From contig JAYQSL010000001.1 of assembly GCA_038146865.1 (NCBI GenBank), positions 124,001 to 188,000 on the forward strand: 64,000 nt of DNA, written 5' to 3'. This DNA is from GCA-2709075 sp038146865. GTDB taxonomy: Bacteria; Pseudomonadota; Alphaproteobacteria; MPNO01; UBA2964. Made by a program: the position numbers and the translations under genes. How positions within the stretch are numbered: the first letter of the stretch is position 1; each line of letters opens with the position of its first letter. Below the pieces are notes generated by a model, which made no database searches, was not told the origin of the DNA, and saw only the letters and a list, made by a program, of their open reading frames with translations. This document shows, in pieces, positions 34,782 to 43,597 of the stretch.

Positions 34782-35432
34782 TTAGTCAAAGGCCCACTCC
34801 GGCGGGGAATACGTTAATCGGGTTTGATCGATGGGAATATTTATCGAAATGTTATCAAGTAAGACTGTGGTCTTTATTCCTTGAGGGTCGGTTACGACCC
34901 AGGAAATTAATAATAGAGGTCTCTTGGAGAAAACAAGGGTTATATTGCCGTCGTCTGAGTTTCCTTCGGGCCGGAGTGTGAGATGGAAGTTCGCGTTATC
35001 TTCACCAATTGATATACGTGCTTCTTCCATTAGGTTGATTTTTTTCTGGAGCAAGACCCTCGCTGGTGTGACCTTTAAGGGTATTTGGTTCACTTCTTTA
35101 AGGTTTTTATCAATATAAATAAGCCAGGTGCCATCTGAAAAAATCTGGAGCCCATCCGGATCTTGGTATTCAATTAACATCTTTCCCGGCCTGAAAATTA
35201 AAACTTCTCCAATTGCGTTTGATCCGGTGGAGGTGGTTTGTGTAAATTTTGCCCGAAATGTTTTCAGTTGGTTGAGCCAGCCTTGAGCCGACTGGATTAG
35301 GGATAGCTGGTATGGGGTAGGATTAGATCCGAGTGCTGTGGTGTGTGGCCCAATCGCAAATAAAAAAATCCCTGTCACCAGAGCAGTTTTTAGAAAATTA
35401 AAAAGTTGTCTGGGTTTTTGGTTTTTTATCAC
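34782..35432 (-). CDS. lolA: outer-membrane lipoprotein carrier protein LolA
   Basis: LolA carries lipoproteins through the periplasm from LolCDE to the outer membrane. The 216 residues begin with a signal peptide (hydrophobic about 15-28), followed by QGWLNQLKTFRAKFTQ and GEVLIFRPGKMLIEYQDPDG, both family hallmarks. The start overlaps the ftsK stop by 4 bases; ftsK-lolA is a conserved alphaproteobacterial pair. Confidence 0.92.
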   Translation of the reverse strand: MIKNQKPRQLFNFLKTALVTGIFLFAIGPHTTALGSNPTPYQLSLIQSAQGWLNQLKTFRAKFTQTTSTGSNAIGEVLIFRPGKMLIEYQDPDGLQIFSDGTWLIYIDKNLKEVNQIPLKVTPARVLLQKKINLMEEARISIGEDNANFHLTLRPEGNSDDGNITLVFSKRPLLLISWVVTDPQGIKTTVLLDNISINIPIDQTRLTYSPPEWAFD

Positions 35433-37861
35433 TGCGAGCGATCATCGATGTTGCGAGCAAGAACCTGTCTCTTGCCCACATGGTTTGCACTCGATATGAC
35501 GCCCTCCTCTTCCATTCTGTCGATTAATCGAGCAGCTCGATTATATCCAATTTGAAGCCTTCGTTGAATGTAACTTGTCGAGGCTTTTCGATCCCTGCAG
35601 ACAATGGCGACGGCTTGGTCATACAGGGTATCTTCTTGTCCTTTACCGCTGGGGTCATCTCCTACTGGCCCACTGAAACCTGTCATGGAGGTAAAATTCG
35701 ACTCGGTTTCTTCGGATGTTACCGCTTCGAGATAATCGGGTTTGGCTTGAGCTTTTATATGCGTCACGACAGCTTCGACTTCTTCATCCGTCACTAGCGG
35801 TCCGTGCACTCTGGTTAATTTAGCACCGCCGCCCATGTATAGCATGTCGCCTTGGCCCAAAAGCTGCTCCGCACCAGCCTCCCCGAGAATAGTCCGGCTA
35901 TCGATTTTTGAAGTTACTTGAAAGCTAATCCGGGTCGGAAAGTTAGCTTTTATCGTTCCGGTTATTACGTCTACCGACGGACGTTGCGTGGCCATAATTA
36001 AGTGGATCCCGGCGGCTCGTGCCATTTGTGCGATCCTTTGAACCGAGGCTTCGACTTCTTTCCCCGCTACAAGCATTAGATCTGCCATTTCATCTACTAC
36101 GACGATTATGTAGGGCAAGGGATCCATGTCGAGGGGTTGATCCTCGTAGAGCGGCTCGCCAGTTTCTGGGTCAAACCCGGTGTGAACATTGCGCGTTAGC
36201 GTCTCTCCTTTTTTCTTGGCTTCTTCGATCCTGGCATTAAAGCTCGCAATGTTTCTTACCCCAATCGTAGACATTGCGCGGTATCGGTCTTCCATCTCTC
36301 GGACTGTCCATCTTAGCGCGACAACTGCCTTTTTGGGATCGGTAACAACTGGAGATAAAAGATGCGGGATCCCGTCATAAACTGAGAGCTCTAGCATTTT
36401 AGGGTCAATCATCACAAAGCGGCATTTTTCTGGTGGAAGCCGATATAAGATTGATAAGATCATGGTATTTATAGCCACTGACTTTCCAGATCCAGTGGTT
36501 CCCGCGATTAACAAGTGCGGCATGCGGGCTAAGTCTGAAATCACCGGGCTTCCCCCTATGTCCTTGCCCAGGGCCAAGGTAAGTTGTAGTCCTGGTTTTT
36601 CATAATCTTTAGAAGCAAGAATTTCCCTCAGCGATACTATTTCGCGGTGGGCATTGGGTAGCTCTATCCCTATTACATTTTTTCCAGGTATCACCGCAAC
36701 TCGAACGGATATTGCAGCCATCGACCGAGCTATGTCATCGGCAAGGCCAATTACGCGGGATGACTTAACTCCCGGTGCAGGCTCAAATTCGTATAGAGTG
36801 ACGACTGGTCCAGGGCGAACTCTTGTTACTTCACCTAGAACGCCATAATCGGACAGGACCGATTCCAGCAGCCTGGCATTTTTAGACAACGCTTCGTCAT
36901 CCGCTAAATCCGGATCCAAGTTGCTGTATGACCTCAATAATTCCAGAGGCGGCAGATCAAAACCTTCAACTAAGCCTAGGTCTAATTTTCGTTGGCGAGC
37001 TTGGATTGCACGCTTGCCAGATTTTGGCTTGCGGTTTCTGGGCTCTATTATGGTCTGCTCAGATTCAATTGGCTGCGGCAATTTTGTTTGCTTTTCCCCC
37101 TCGGGTCTTACAAGTGTGGGACCAAAACCGTCATCGATCATTAATGATGGTTCTCTGCGTTTTGATAGGTCAGGGCCGCGACGGCGGGTCGGACGAGATT
37201 TCAATTTAAGCAGAGTTCGATAAATAATCAGGAGGAAATTGGTCGTAATCGCAATGTGGCGACGCATGTTTATCGCTAAGTTTCTTAGTCCTGTTACCGT
37301 TGCACCGCTGGCTCCAACAAAACATGCACTTCCTATGAGAGCGGCAGTGGCCCCAACCAGAGCTGCATTAACCTCAAAATATTTCAACAGAAATTCATTG
37401 CTGCGCAGAAGCAAAAAATCTCCAACTGCCCCACCGTATCCGGAAGCAAGGGGCCAGCTCTCAAATTTTGGAATACTCGCTGCTCCCATAGAGAGCGTAA
37501 TTAAGCCAATAATCAGACAAGTGATCCTCAACCAAATTCGACCTAAACCGATATGCCGCAGTAATTTCCAACCAAAAACTGCAATCGTAAATATGAATAT
37601 AAAAATGGCGAGTCCTATTGTTTGGAGAGAAAGATCGGCAAATGTTGCACCAAAATTGCCCAAAGAATTCTTAGGTTCAAAAGGGTTGGCCGTATTCATG
37701 GAGGGATCAATAGGATTGAAACTGATTAGCGCCAGGAACATAGCGCCGCTAAGGCCCAAGAAAATGAGTCCCAAAAGTTCTTTGCATCTTCGTTTAAAAA
37801 AATTGATTACCCCTGGCGGAAAAACAGTCCGATGCCCAAGGTTTTTTGAATTTGTCGCCAT
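35429..37861 (-). CDS. ftsK: DNA translocase FtsK
   Basis: This septal DNA pump clears and resolves chromosome termini during division. The 810-residue protein has about four N-terminal transmembrane segments (to about residue 190), a charged linker, an alpha/beta motor with Walker A GTTGSGKS near 455 and Walker B IIVVVDEMADLM, and a C-terminal gamma winged-helix domain (RRLQIGYNRAARLIDRMEE) that reads KOPS sites. It lies 14 bases downstream of the aminotransferase gene and overlaps lolA. Confidence 0.96.
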   Translation of the reverse strand: MATNSKNLGHRTVFPPGVINFFKRRCKELLGLIFLGLSGAMFLALISFNPIDPSMNTANPFEPKNSLGNFGATFADLSLQTIGLAIFIFIFTIAVFGWKLLRHIGLGRIWLRITCLIIGLITLSMGAASIPKFESWPLASGYGGAVGDFLLLRSNEFLLKYFEVNAALVGATAALIGSACFVGASGATVTGLRNLAINMRRHIAITTNFLLIIYRTLLKLKSRPTRRRGPDLSKRREPSLMIDDGFGPTLVRPEGEKQTKLPQPIESEQTIIEPRNRKPKSGKRAIQARQRKLDLGLVEGFDLPPLELLRSYSNLDPDLADDEALSKNARLLESVLSDYGVLGEVTRVRPGPVVTLYEFEPAPGVKSSRVIGLADDIARSMAAISVRVAVIPGKNVIGIELPNAHREIVSLREILASKDYEKPGLQLTLALGKDIGGSPVISDLARMPHLLIAGTTGSGKSVAINTMILSILYRLPPEKCRFVMIDPKMLELSVYDGIPHLLSPVVTDPKKAVVALRWTVREMEDRYRAMSTIGVRNIASFNARIEEAKKKGETLTRNVHTGFDPETGEPLYEDQPLDMDPLPYIIVVVDEMADLMLVAGKEVEASVQRIAQMARAAGIHLIMATQRPSVDVITGTIKANFPTRISFQVTSKIDSRTILGEAGAEQLLGQGDMLYMGGGAKLTRVHGPLVTDEEVEAVVTHIKAQAKPDYLEAVTSEETESNFTSMTGFSGPVGDDPSGKGQEDTLYDQAVAIVCRDRKASTSYIQRRLQIGYNRAARLIDRMEEEGVISSANHVGKRQVLARNIDDRSQ

Positions 37862-37875
37862 ACTTGCGTTTTCCT

Positions 37876-39066
37876 TTAAAGAGTATCAATTAGGCGTTTA
37901 AGGGCCTCTTCAGTTGTGTCTTTATCGTGAACCAATGCGCAACGTATGAATGGAGAACCAGGATTTTTTCCTAATATATTTTCCTTAGATAAGTATTTTC
38001 CAGGAATTGTTCGAATTGCGGCTCTTCGCCATAGTTCCAAGGCTGCCTCCTCCCCGTCACCAACATTTAACCAAAGGTAAAATCCGCCCTCTGGGCGATA
38101 ATAGCCATGTGAATTTCCAAGGATCTGGTCTGCGAGGTCAAATTTTTGTCTGTAAAGAGCTTGGTTTTTAATAACGTGGGTCTCGTCTCTCCAAAGAGCC
38201 GCGGCGGCGGCGAGGAGTGGGTAAGGTGGAGGTGCGCCCCCGTAATCGCGAACTGTTTTGAAAGCCTTTATAAGTTTGGGGTCCCCTGCAACAAAGCCAG
38301 AGCGGAGCCCTGGCACGTTAGATCGTTTAGAGAGAGAATTAAAAACTAGAACATTCTCCATAGAGTTTCCGAGGGCTGCGCAGGCCTCCAGGCCGCCAGG
38401 AGGGGCATCTCGATGGAAGATCTCGCTGTAACACTCATCAAAAAGGACGATGAAGTTTTTTTCCCGAGCTAAATTGATAATGTTTTTTAGGGTTTCCAGA
38501 GGCGCGACCATTCCCTGGGGGTTGGCAGGAGAGCAATAATAGGCGAGCGCAGTTCTCTCCAACAATTCAGTTGATTGAGATTGGAAGTCGGGCAGAAAGC
38601 CAGTCTCTGAGGTAGCGTCAACAAAAATAGGCTCTGCTCCAGCCAAGGTGGCAGCCCCCAAGTAAACTTGATAAAATGGATTAGGCATTAAGACAGCTGG
38701 TTTTTGCCCTTTGATCTCTTCCGGTATCGCTGCCAAAGCGATCATAAATAAAGCCTCACGCGTGCCAGAGACAGGTATAACGCAGTTTTCTGGATCCAGC
38801 ATGGTTGGAGGCAAGTCGTAGCGCATTTCCAGCCAGGAGACGACGGCACTCCTAAAGTCGGGAGTACCTTGAACTAAAGGATATTTTCCCCAAAGCTCAA
38901 AATTCTCATTGATTATTTCTCGAACCATTCTTGGAGGCGGATGTTGTGGTTCTCCCACGGAAAGCGAGATGGGTGTCAAGCTTGGGGCCGGCTGATATGG
39001 GTCAAGCAATGTTCGAAGCTTGTCAAAGGGGTAACCCCCTATTTCCTCTAACCTATTATTAATCAT
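37876..39066 (-). CDS. class I/II aminotransferase, probably DapC-like
   Basis: This 396-residue fold-type I PLP enzyme has SVGEPQHPPP near the N-terminus, a YCSPANPQGMV substrate-site motif, LFDECYSEIFH, and the PLP lysine near 245 in SLSKRSNVPGLRSGFVAGD. These features match N-succinyl-diaminopimelate aminotransferase-like enzymes of lysine/peptidoglycan synthesis, but other amino-donor specificities are possible. The context (ftsK and lolA downstream, amtB-glnK upstream) is conserved in related genomes. Confidence 0.85.
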   Translation of the reverse strand: MINNRLEEIGGYPFDKLRTLLDPYQPAPSLTPISLSVGEPQHPPPRMVREIINENFELWGKYPLVQGTPDFRSAVVSWLEMRYDLPPTMLDPENCVIPVSGTREALFMIALAAIPEEIKGQKPAVLMPNPFYQVYLGAATLAGAEPIFVDATSETGFLPDFQSQSTELLERTALAYYCSPANPQGMVAPLETLKNIINLAREKNFIVLFDECYSEIFHRDAPPGGLEACAALGNSMENVLVFNSLSKRSNVPGLRSGFVAGDPKLIKAFKTVRDYGGAPPPYPLLAAAAALWRDETHVIKNQALYRQKFDLADQILGNSHGYYRPEGGFYLWLNVGDGEEAALELWRRAAIRTIPGKYLSKENILGKNPGSPFIRCALVHDKDTTEEALKRLIDTL

Positions 39067-39157
39067 ACGCGCGCATTTTTATAAGATATCTTTTCCTGGA
39101 AGTTAATTCTTTCCAGACAATTATATTCGTTAGCCCGACAATCGAATCGGTACAATA

Positions 39158-39177
39158 AACGTTTGTTGTTAAACGTT
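39158..39177. repeat. inverted repeat upstream of the aminotransferase gene
   Basis: AACGTTT (39158-39164) and AAACGTT (39171-39177) are separated by 6 bases, about 90 bases upstream of the aminotransferase start. It could be an operator or the base of a small hairpin. No regulator can be named. Confidence 0.35.
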
Positions 39178-39257
39178 AAGAGTTTTTTTATCACAGCTTT
39201 TTTAAAATTAGGGAAATTTTTCGCCTAACCCCAATTGGCCGTGTTATGAGTAAGATT

Positions 39258-39294
39258 AAAAAAAGCCGGGATCGCGTTGAACGCAGATCCCGGC
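39258..39294 (-). terminator. strong Rho-independent terminator, distal of two after amtB
   Basis: GCCGGGATC (39265-39273) pairs perfectly with GATCCCGGC (39286-39294), and the internal GCGTT/AACGC continues the helix. On the minus strand the stem is followed by seven T (39264-39258). This is one of the strongest terminators in the window and insulates the aminotransferase-ftsK operon from the nitrogen operon. Confidence 0.95.
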
Positions 39295-39332
39295 AGTTAT
39301 TGGACAGCGTTTTCGCTGCCGCAGGGAGAGGT

Positions 39333-39358
39333 AAAAGGCCTGCCAATAATGACAGGCC
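39333..39358 (-). terminator. proximal terminator directly after amtB
   Basis: GGCCTG (39337-39342) and CAGGCC (39353-39358) form a stem on the minus strand, followed by TTTT, 8 bases after the amtB stop. Together with the stronger hairpin at 39258-39294 it makes a tandem terminator. Confidence 0.75.
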
Positions 39359-39365
39359 ATACAAG

Positions 39366-40655
39366 TTATTGAATTGTTTCACCGTGAAGGCCGACATCGA
39401 GGCCGTCACGCTCAACTTCTTCAGATACTCTTAATCCGATCACCATATCGATGACCTTCAATATTATGAAGCTCGCAACCGCGCACCAAATAATGGTGGC
39501 CACAATGCCCCAAGCTTGTGTTACTACCTGGCCGGCATTACCTTCCAAAAGACCTTTGGTGCCACCGATCGCTTCGCTGGCAAAAACCCCTGTTAATAAT
39601 GCACCCACGATGCCCCCAATTCCATGAATTCCAAACACGTCCAGAGAATCGTCATATCCACAGGCTCGTTTGAGCCAGGTTGCGCCCCAGAAACAAATGA
39701 TCCCTGACGCAATGCCGATGCACAGGGCGCCTACAGGATTAACGAAGCCCGCGGCTGGGGTTATGGCAACGAGCCCTGCTATAGCTCCTGAGATTATCCC
39801 CAAGACACTTGGTTTTCCTCTGAGGGTCCACTCAGTAAACATCCAGGCTAAACCGGCCGCGGCTGTGGCTATCTGGGTGACTGCCATTGCCATGGCAGCG
39901 CTACCGTTTGCTGCAACTGCTGAGCCCGCATTGAAGCCAAACCAGCCGACCCAGAGCATTGCTGCCCCGATGACGGATAGAACGAGGTTATGTGGCGCCA
40001 AATTTTCTGTTCCAATTCCTGCCCTTTTACCAAGGACGATCGCGGCCACAAGGCCAGCTATGCCTGCGTTGATATGCACCACTGTGCCCCCAGCAAAGTC
40101 TAAAACTCCGTCCTTGCTAAGGAAGCCACCTCCCCACACCCAATGGGTAACTGGGGCGTAGACGACCAACATCCAAATCCCAGTAAACCATAAACAAGCG
40201 CTAAATTTCATGCGGTCGACAAATGCCCCGACAATTAAGGCTGGCGTGATAATTGCGAAAGTCATTTGAAAGACCATAAAAAGCGCATCTGGTATCGTAC
40301 CGTTAAGGGCGCCGACCGTCATGCCGGATAGGAACATTTTATCCAGACCGCCAACGAAGGCATTTCCTTCCGCAAATGCTAGGCTGAATCCGATCACCAT
40401 CCAAAGGACACTCATCAGACAGGTGATTGCGAAGCATTGCATTAAAACGGAAAGTACATTTTTCTTTCGCACCATTCCTGCATAAAATAATGCTAGGCCC
40501 GGGATCGTCATCATTAGAACCAGGGCTGTTGATGTCAGCATCCACGCTGTGTCACCTGTATCTAGCTTAGGTGTTGCTGCTATTGATGGGCTGCTTACCA
40601 GCATTATGGTGGTTGTAGCCGCTAAAGTTTTTACTGAGTTACAGAGCGTTTTCAT
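39366..40655 (-). CDS. amtB: ammonium transporter AmtB
   Basis: This trimeric ammonium channel has 429 residues: an N-terminal signal peptide (about 1-25, ending SIAA) and eleven hydrophobic segments, including GTVVHINAGIAGLVAAIVLGKR and FDFAGGTVVH-like pore residues. The frame is open 41 codons further upstream, but ATG 40655 gives the proper signal peptide, so it is used. It overlaps glnK by 17 bases. GlnK is known to block AmtB when nitrogen is plentiful. Two terminators follow. Confidence 0.95.
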   Translation of the reverse strand: MKTLCNSVKTLAATTTIMLVSSPSIAATPKLDTGDTAWMLTSTALVLMMTIPGLALFYAGMVRKKNVLSVLMQCFAITCLMSVLWMVIGFSLAFAEGNAFVGGLDKMFLSGMTVGALNGTIPDALFMVFQMTFAIITPALIVGAFVDRMKFSACLWFTGIWMLVVYAPVTHWVWGGGFLSKDGVLDFAGGTVVHINAGIAGLVAAIVLGKRAGIGTENLAPHNLVLSVIGAAMLWVGWFGFNAGSAVAANGSAAMAMAVTQIATAAAGLAWMFTEWTLRGKPSVLGIISGAIAGLVAITPAAGFVNPVGALCIGIASGIICFWGATWLKRACGYDDSLDVFGIHGIGGIVGALLTGVFASEAIGGTKGLLEGNAGQVVTQAWGIVATIIWCAVASFIILKVIDMVIGLRVSEEVERDGLDVGLHGETIQ

Positions 40656-40977
40656 TTTTTTCTCCCGTGCGGATCCGCACTGCGCTTTCAAGATTAAATA
40701 CAAAGATTTTGCCGTCTCCGATTTGGTCGGTGCCAGCTGACTTGCAAATTGCTTCGACGACCGCCTCTTCCCTTTCATCAGTTACGGCAACTTCTATTTT
40801 TACCTTGGGAACAAAGCTTATTTCATACTCTGCGCCTCGATAAATTTCTCTTTGGCCCTTTTGACGCCCAAACCCCTTAACTTCACTAACTGTTAAGCCT
40901 TCGATTCCCAGGGATGTGAGAGCCTCTCGAACCTCTTCCAACTTAAAAGGTTTGATTATTGCTTCAATTAATTTCAT
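40639..40977 (-). CDS. glnK: nitrogen regulatory protein P-II (GlnK)
   Basis: The 112-residue trimeric PII protein senses ATP/ADP and 2-oxoglutarate and is uridylylated on the T-loop Tyr51 (RGAEYEIS). The signature TVSEVKGFGRQKG near 29-41 and the C-terminal GDGKIFVF are intact. It lies between the TorF-type porin (14-base overlap) and amtB (17-base overlap), so all three are coupled. Linkage to amtB favours GlnK over GlnB. Confidence 0.95.
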   Translation of the reverse strand: MKLIEAIIKPFKLEEVREALTSLGIEGLTVSEVKGFGRQKGQREIYRGAEYEISFVPKVKIEVAVTDEREEAVVEAICKSAGTDQIGDGKIFVFNLESAVRIRTGEKNENAL

Positions 40978-41732
40978 TTCCTGTTCCTTTAAAATGACCG
41001 TGAGACAGTGAAATCACTGCTTTACCCTTGCCATCTGCTTCGGGAGATATATCGGTATCTGTGTAAGCGACTGACAGATCAAAGCCGGCGAGACTGGAAC
41101 CTAGGCTCAAGTTCCACTCGGTGTAATCGGGCGAGCCAAAGGTATTATTGTCCTCAACATTTTGGCGCGCGATATAACCAGACAGGGTCATATCTTTTAT
41201 CGGTATATCCAAGGCGCCTTTCCAGTAATACGCCTCTCCGCTTTTGCCGAAGTTTTCAGGAGAGTAGTTTAGAGAGGCCGTTACAGCAGCTGCACCAAAA
41301 TCATAGCTGATAGCGGCTTGTGCTTCCCAGAAATCATAATTCAAACTGCTCGCAGCCCCGGGGTAGGTGTAATAAATAAAGCCCGCATCTAATGTGATCC
41401 CGGTATCTCCCAAGCCTGTCCTGATACCACCATAGTAATCCGCCTCTAGAGAGGCGCCGTCGGTACTGCCGCTTTCATTAAAGTCAACACTCGAGCCCCA
41501 GATTCCGGCATAAATGCTCAGCCCTTTCGATGCTTCGATTTCATAATCAAAACCACCTTGGATGGCTGGCGCATCATCATTCTGTGATATTCCGCGGAAA
41601 AAATATTCAGAAACTATTCCGACATTTGCGGAGAAATTTGGTTTTCTCGGCCCCACTTGAGGACACAGGCATAAATGCCCCTAATAGTATCGCACCCGCG
41701 GCAAAAGAATTTATTATTTTACTATTACTCAT
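40964..41732 (-). pseudogene. TorF family putative porin, frameshifted after the signal peptide
   Basis: The start at ATG 41732, with GGAG before it, encodes a signal peptide (MSNSKIINSFAAGAILLGAFMPVSSSGAE). The mature barrel (PNFSANVGIVSEYFFRGIS through LSVAYTDTDISPE) lies in another frame running to 40964. One extra A in the AAAA run at 41642-41645 explains the shift. Because the lesion is in a short homopolymer, phase variation, decay or sequence error are all possible. The gene leads the sigma-54-driven operon with glnK and amtB, suggesting a barrel for nitrogen compounds. Translation from internal GTG/ATG codons would lack a signal peptide. Confidence 0.75.
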
Positions 41733-41788
41733 TTCGCACTCCAATAGAACAAACATTCTCCGAAACCTCGGAGATGTCACACAACTAG

Positions 41789-41804
41789 AGCAAGAGCCGT
41801 GCCA
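41789..41804 (-). promoter_or_regulatory. sigma-54 (RpoN) promoter of the porin-glnK-amtB operon
   Basis: On the minus strand TGGCACGGCTCTTGCT matches the RpoN consensus TGGCACG-N4-TTGCT at every defined position. Transcription should start near 41777, leaving a 5' UTR of about 45 bases before the porin ATG. RpoN with NtrC controls glnK-amtB in many proteobacteria, so nitrogen-limited induction is a well-founded inference. Confidence 0.93.
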
Positions 41805-41814
41805 ACTGGCGGAT

Positions 41815-41956
41815 TTAGGAAAAAACCTAATTATTTCAATAGCATATTGAAGGTTCCGCAATTTTTTTAAGGGGATCTTTGGTAGCTAGGCATCGCCGGC
41901 ATGCCTAATTAATCGGCAGTTTATCTAATTGCCCATTTTATAGGCAATTAGATAAA
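41815..41956. promoter_or_regulatory. four inverted repeats in the divergent control region
   Basis: Upstream of the sigma-54 promoter are TTAGG-N6-CCTAA (41815-41830), TTCAATA-N3-TATTGAA (41835-41851), TAGGCAT-N7-ATGCCTA (41887-41907) and a perfect 14-bp repeat, TTTATCTAATTGCC with GGCAATTAGATAAA around a 9-base loop (41920-41956). None fits the enteric NtrC site. They may be activator or repressor sites shared with the divergent ubiH-like gene, or the last may be an RNA hairpin; no T-run follows it. Confidence 0.6.
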
Positions 41957-42000
41957 TGTCAGAGCTGGACTTTTTAAGTAAATGTGCGACATAGTAATTA

Positions 42001-43218
42001 ATGAACGGAAAACACTCTGATGAAATCGTTATCGCTGGGGCTGGTCTCGCCGGAATGCCACTGGCCTGTACACTGGGTCAGGCCGGCGTTTCCGTTGCCT
42101 TAGTGGAGGCCAAGCCTCTGAGCCAACTCATTTCTTCTAAATTTGATGGTCGAACAACAGCGGTCGCGAGGTCCTCAAAACAGATGTTAGGGGTTTTGGG
42201 TATCTGGGATGCCATAGAAGCTTGGGCCCAGCCTATTTTAGATATCCGGGTTGCGGATGGAGGGTCGCCGTTTTTTGTTCACTACACGCATGAGGATGTT
42301 GGCAGCGAGGCCCTCGGCTGGATTGTAGAGAATAGGGTACTTCGCACGGCGATGCTTGAGCGACTGAAAACATTGGGAAATGTAAAACTCTTGGATGAAT
42401 TGGAGGTTTCCGACGTGAATGCAGATCGGGGATTCTGCAGCGTGGAGCTCTCTGATGGGAGTATACTAAAAACTCGACTTCTTGTTGGGGCGGACGGTCG
42501 TAATTCGTTAACACGCAGGCTTTCCGGGATCGAGACAAAGCAGTGGTCTTACAACCAACACGCAATAGTTTGCACTGTGAGGCATGATCTTCCACATCGT
42601 GGTATTGCTCACGAACACTTTCTGCCTTCGGGTCCTTTTGCCATATTACCCATGCTTGAGAACCGGTCTTCAATCGTTTGGACTGAACACAGCTCTTTAG
42701 CGCCACATATGATGCAACTAGATCGGGCAAATTTCTTGGAGGAACTTCAAAAGAGATTTGGCCAATTCTTAGGGCCGCTGGAATTGGAAGGGCCGATCGG
42801 ATCCTACCCGTTGGGATCAATGACAGCATCTTCTTATATCGGCCCGCGCGTTGCTCTTGTTGCAGAGGCAGCGCATACAATTCACCCTATTGCTGGACAG
42901 GGTATTAACATTGGCTGGCGTGACGTGGCGGCTTTATCAGAGGTGGTCATTAACAGCCTTCGGTTGGGCCTTGATCCAGGATCTGAGAGCACCTTGCAGA
43001 AGTATCAACAATGGCGACGGCCTGATAATATCTCTATGACGATGACGACCGATATCCTAAATCGGCTTTTTTCCAACAGGGTGCCCCCGTTAGTTGCCGC
43101 ACGAAATCTCGGTTTAGGCCTGGTGCAGCGTCTTCCAGGAGTAAAGAAAATTTTAATGAGGCATGCGATGGGCGAGTTGGGAAAATTACCTCGCCTGATC
43201 CAAGGTTTAAAAATATAG
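42001..43218 (+). CDS. UbiH/UbiF/VisC family FAD-dependent monooxygenase
   Basis: This 405-residue flavoprotein has the FAD-binding GAGLAG (13-18), the DGR-type GADGRNSLTRR near 163, and a second FAD motif modified to AEAAHTIHPIAGQGINIGWRD, where the usual GD is AE. The family hydroxylates the ubiquinone ring. Which position this enzyme acts on cannot be decided. It is divergent from the nitrogen operon and converges on DUF971. No clear ribosome-binding site precedes the ATG. Confidence 0.9.
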   Translation: MNGKHSDEIVIAGAGLAGMPLACTLGQAGVSVALVEAKPLSQLISSKFDGRTTAVARSSKQMLGVLGIWDAIEAWAQPILDIRVADGGSPFFVHYTHEDVGSEALGWIVENRVLRTAMLERLKTLGNVKLLDELEVSDVNADRGFCSVELSDGSILKTRLLVGADGRNSLTRRLSGIETKQWSYNQHAIVCTVRHDLPHRGIAHEHFLPSGPFAILPMLENRSSIVWTEHSSLAPHMMQLDRANFLEELQKRFGQFLGPLELEGPIGSYPLGSMTASSYIGPRVALVAEAAHTIHPIAGQGINIGWRDVAALSEVVINSLRLGLDPGSESTLQKYQQWRRPDNISMTMTTDILNRLFSNRVPPLVAARNLGLGLVQRLPGVKKILMRHAMGELGKLPRLIQGLKI

Positions 43219-43220
43219 TC

Positions 43221-43580
43221 TTATGGGTCTCGGGAAAGACCTCTTTTTTCCAGTTCCTCGAGATAGTTATTCCAAATTTGGTCATGGTCTCGTCCCAATT
43301 GAAAAAGATAAGACCAAGAGTAGATGCCGGTGTCATGAAGATCGTCAAAGATAAGTCTAATCGCGTAATTCCCGACAGGTTCTATTTGCATTATGGCGAC
43401 ATGTTTTCGTCCAGAGATAATTTTTTTCTGGGACGGGTTATGGCCCTGCACTTCCGCTGACGGACTCTCTACCCGCAAAAATTCTGCTGTTAGTTCAAAT
43501 TCTGGCTTCCCTTGGAATTTGATAGAAAGGGTTTTTTTATCCTTTCTCAGTCTAATACTCTCAGGTGCGGGGCCAATCAA
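43221..43580 (-). CDS. DUF971 (GBBH-like N-terminal) domain protein
   Basis: This 119-residue protein consists of one DUF971 domain, related to the N-terminal domain of gamma-butyrobetaine hydroxylase. The pattern VGNYAIRLIFDDLHDTGIYSW followed by YLFQLG and YLEELEKRGLSRD is characteristic. Its function is not established; in eukaryotic and bacterial relatives it is linked to iron-sulphur or metal handling. It is last in a minus-strand set after trxA-TPR, Lon-N and Trm112. Confidence 0.85.
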   Translation of the reverse strand: MIGPAPESIRLRKDKKTLSIKFQGKPEFELTAEFLRVESPSAEVQGHNPSQKKIISGRKHVAIMQIEPVGNYAIRLIFDDLHDTGIYSWSYLFQLGRDHDQIWNNYLEELEKRGLSRDP

Positions 43581-43597
43581 ACTTCAGACCTTTCGAG

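Noticed and set aside
36921..37223. Plus-strand frames antisense to ftsK, and similar frames over other genes
   Set aside because: They mirror the codon structure of intact genes on the other strand and show no recognisable domains or start signals.
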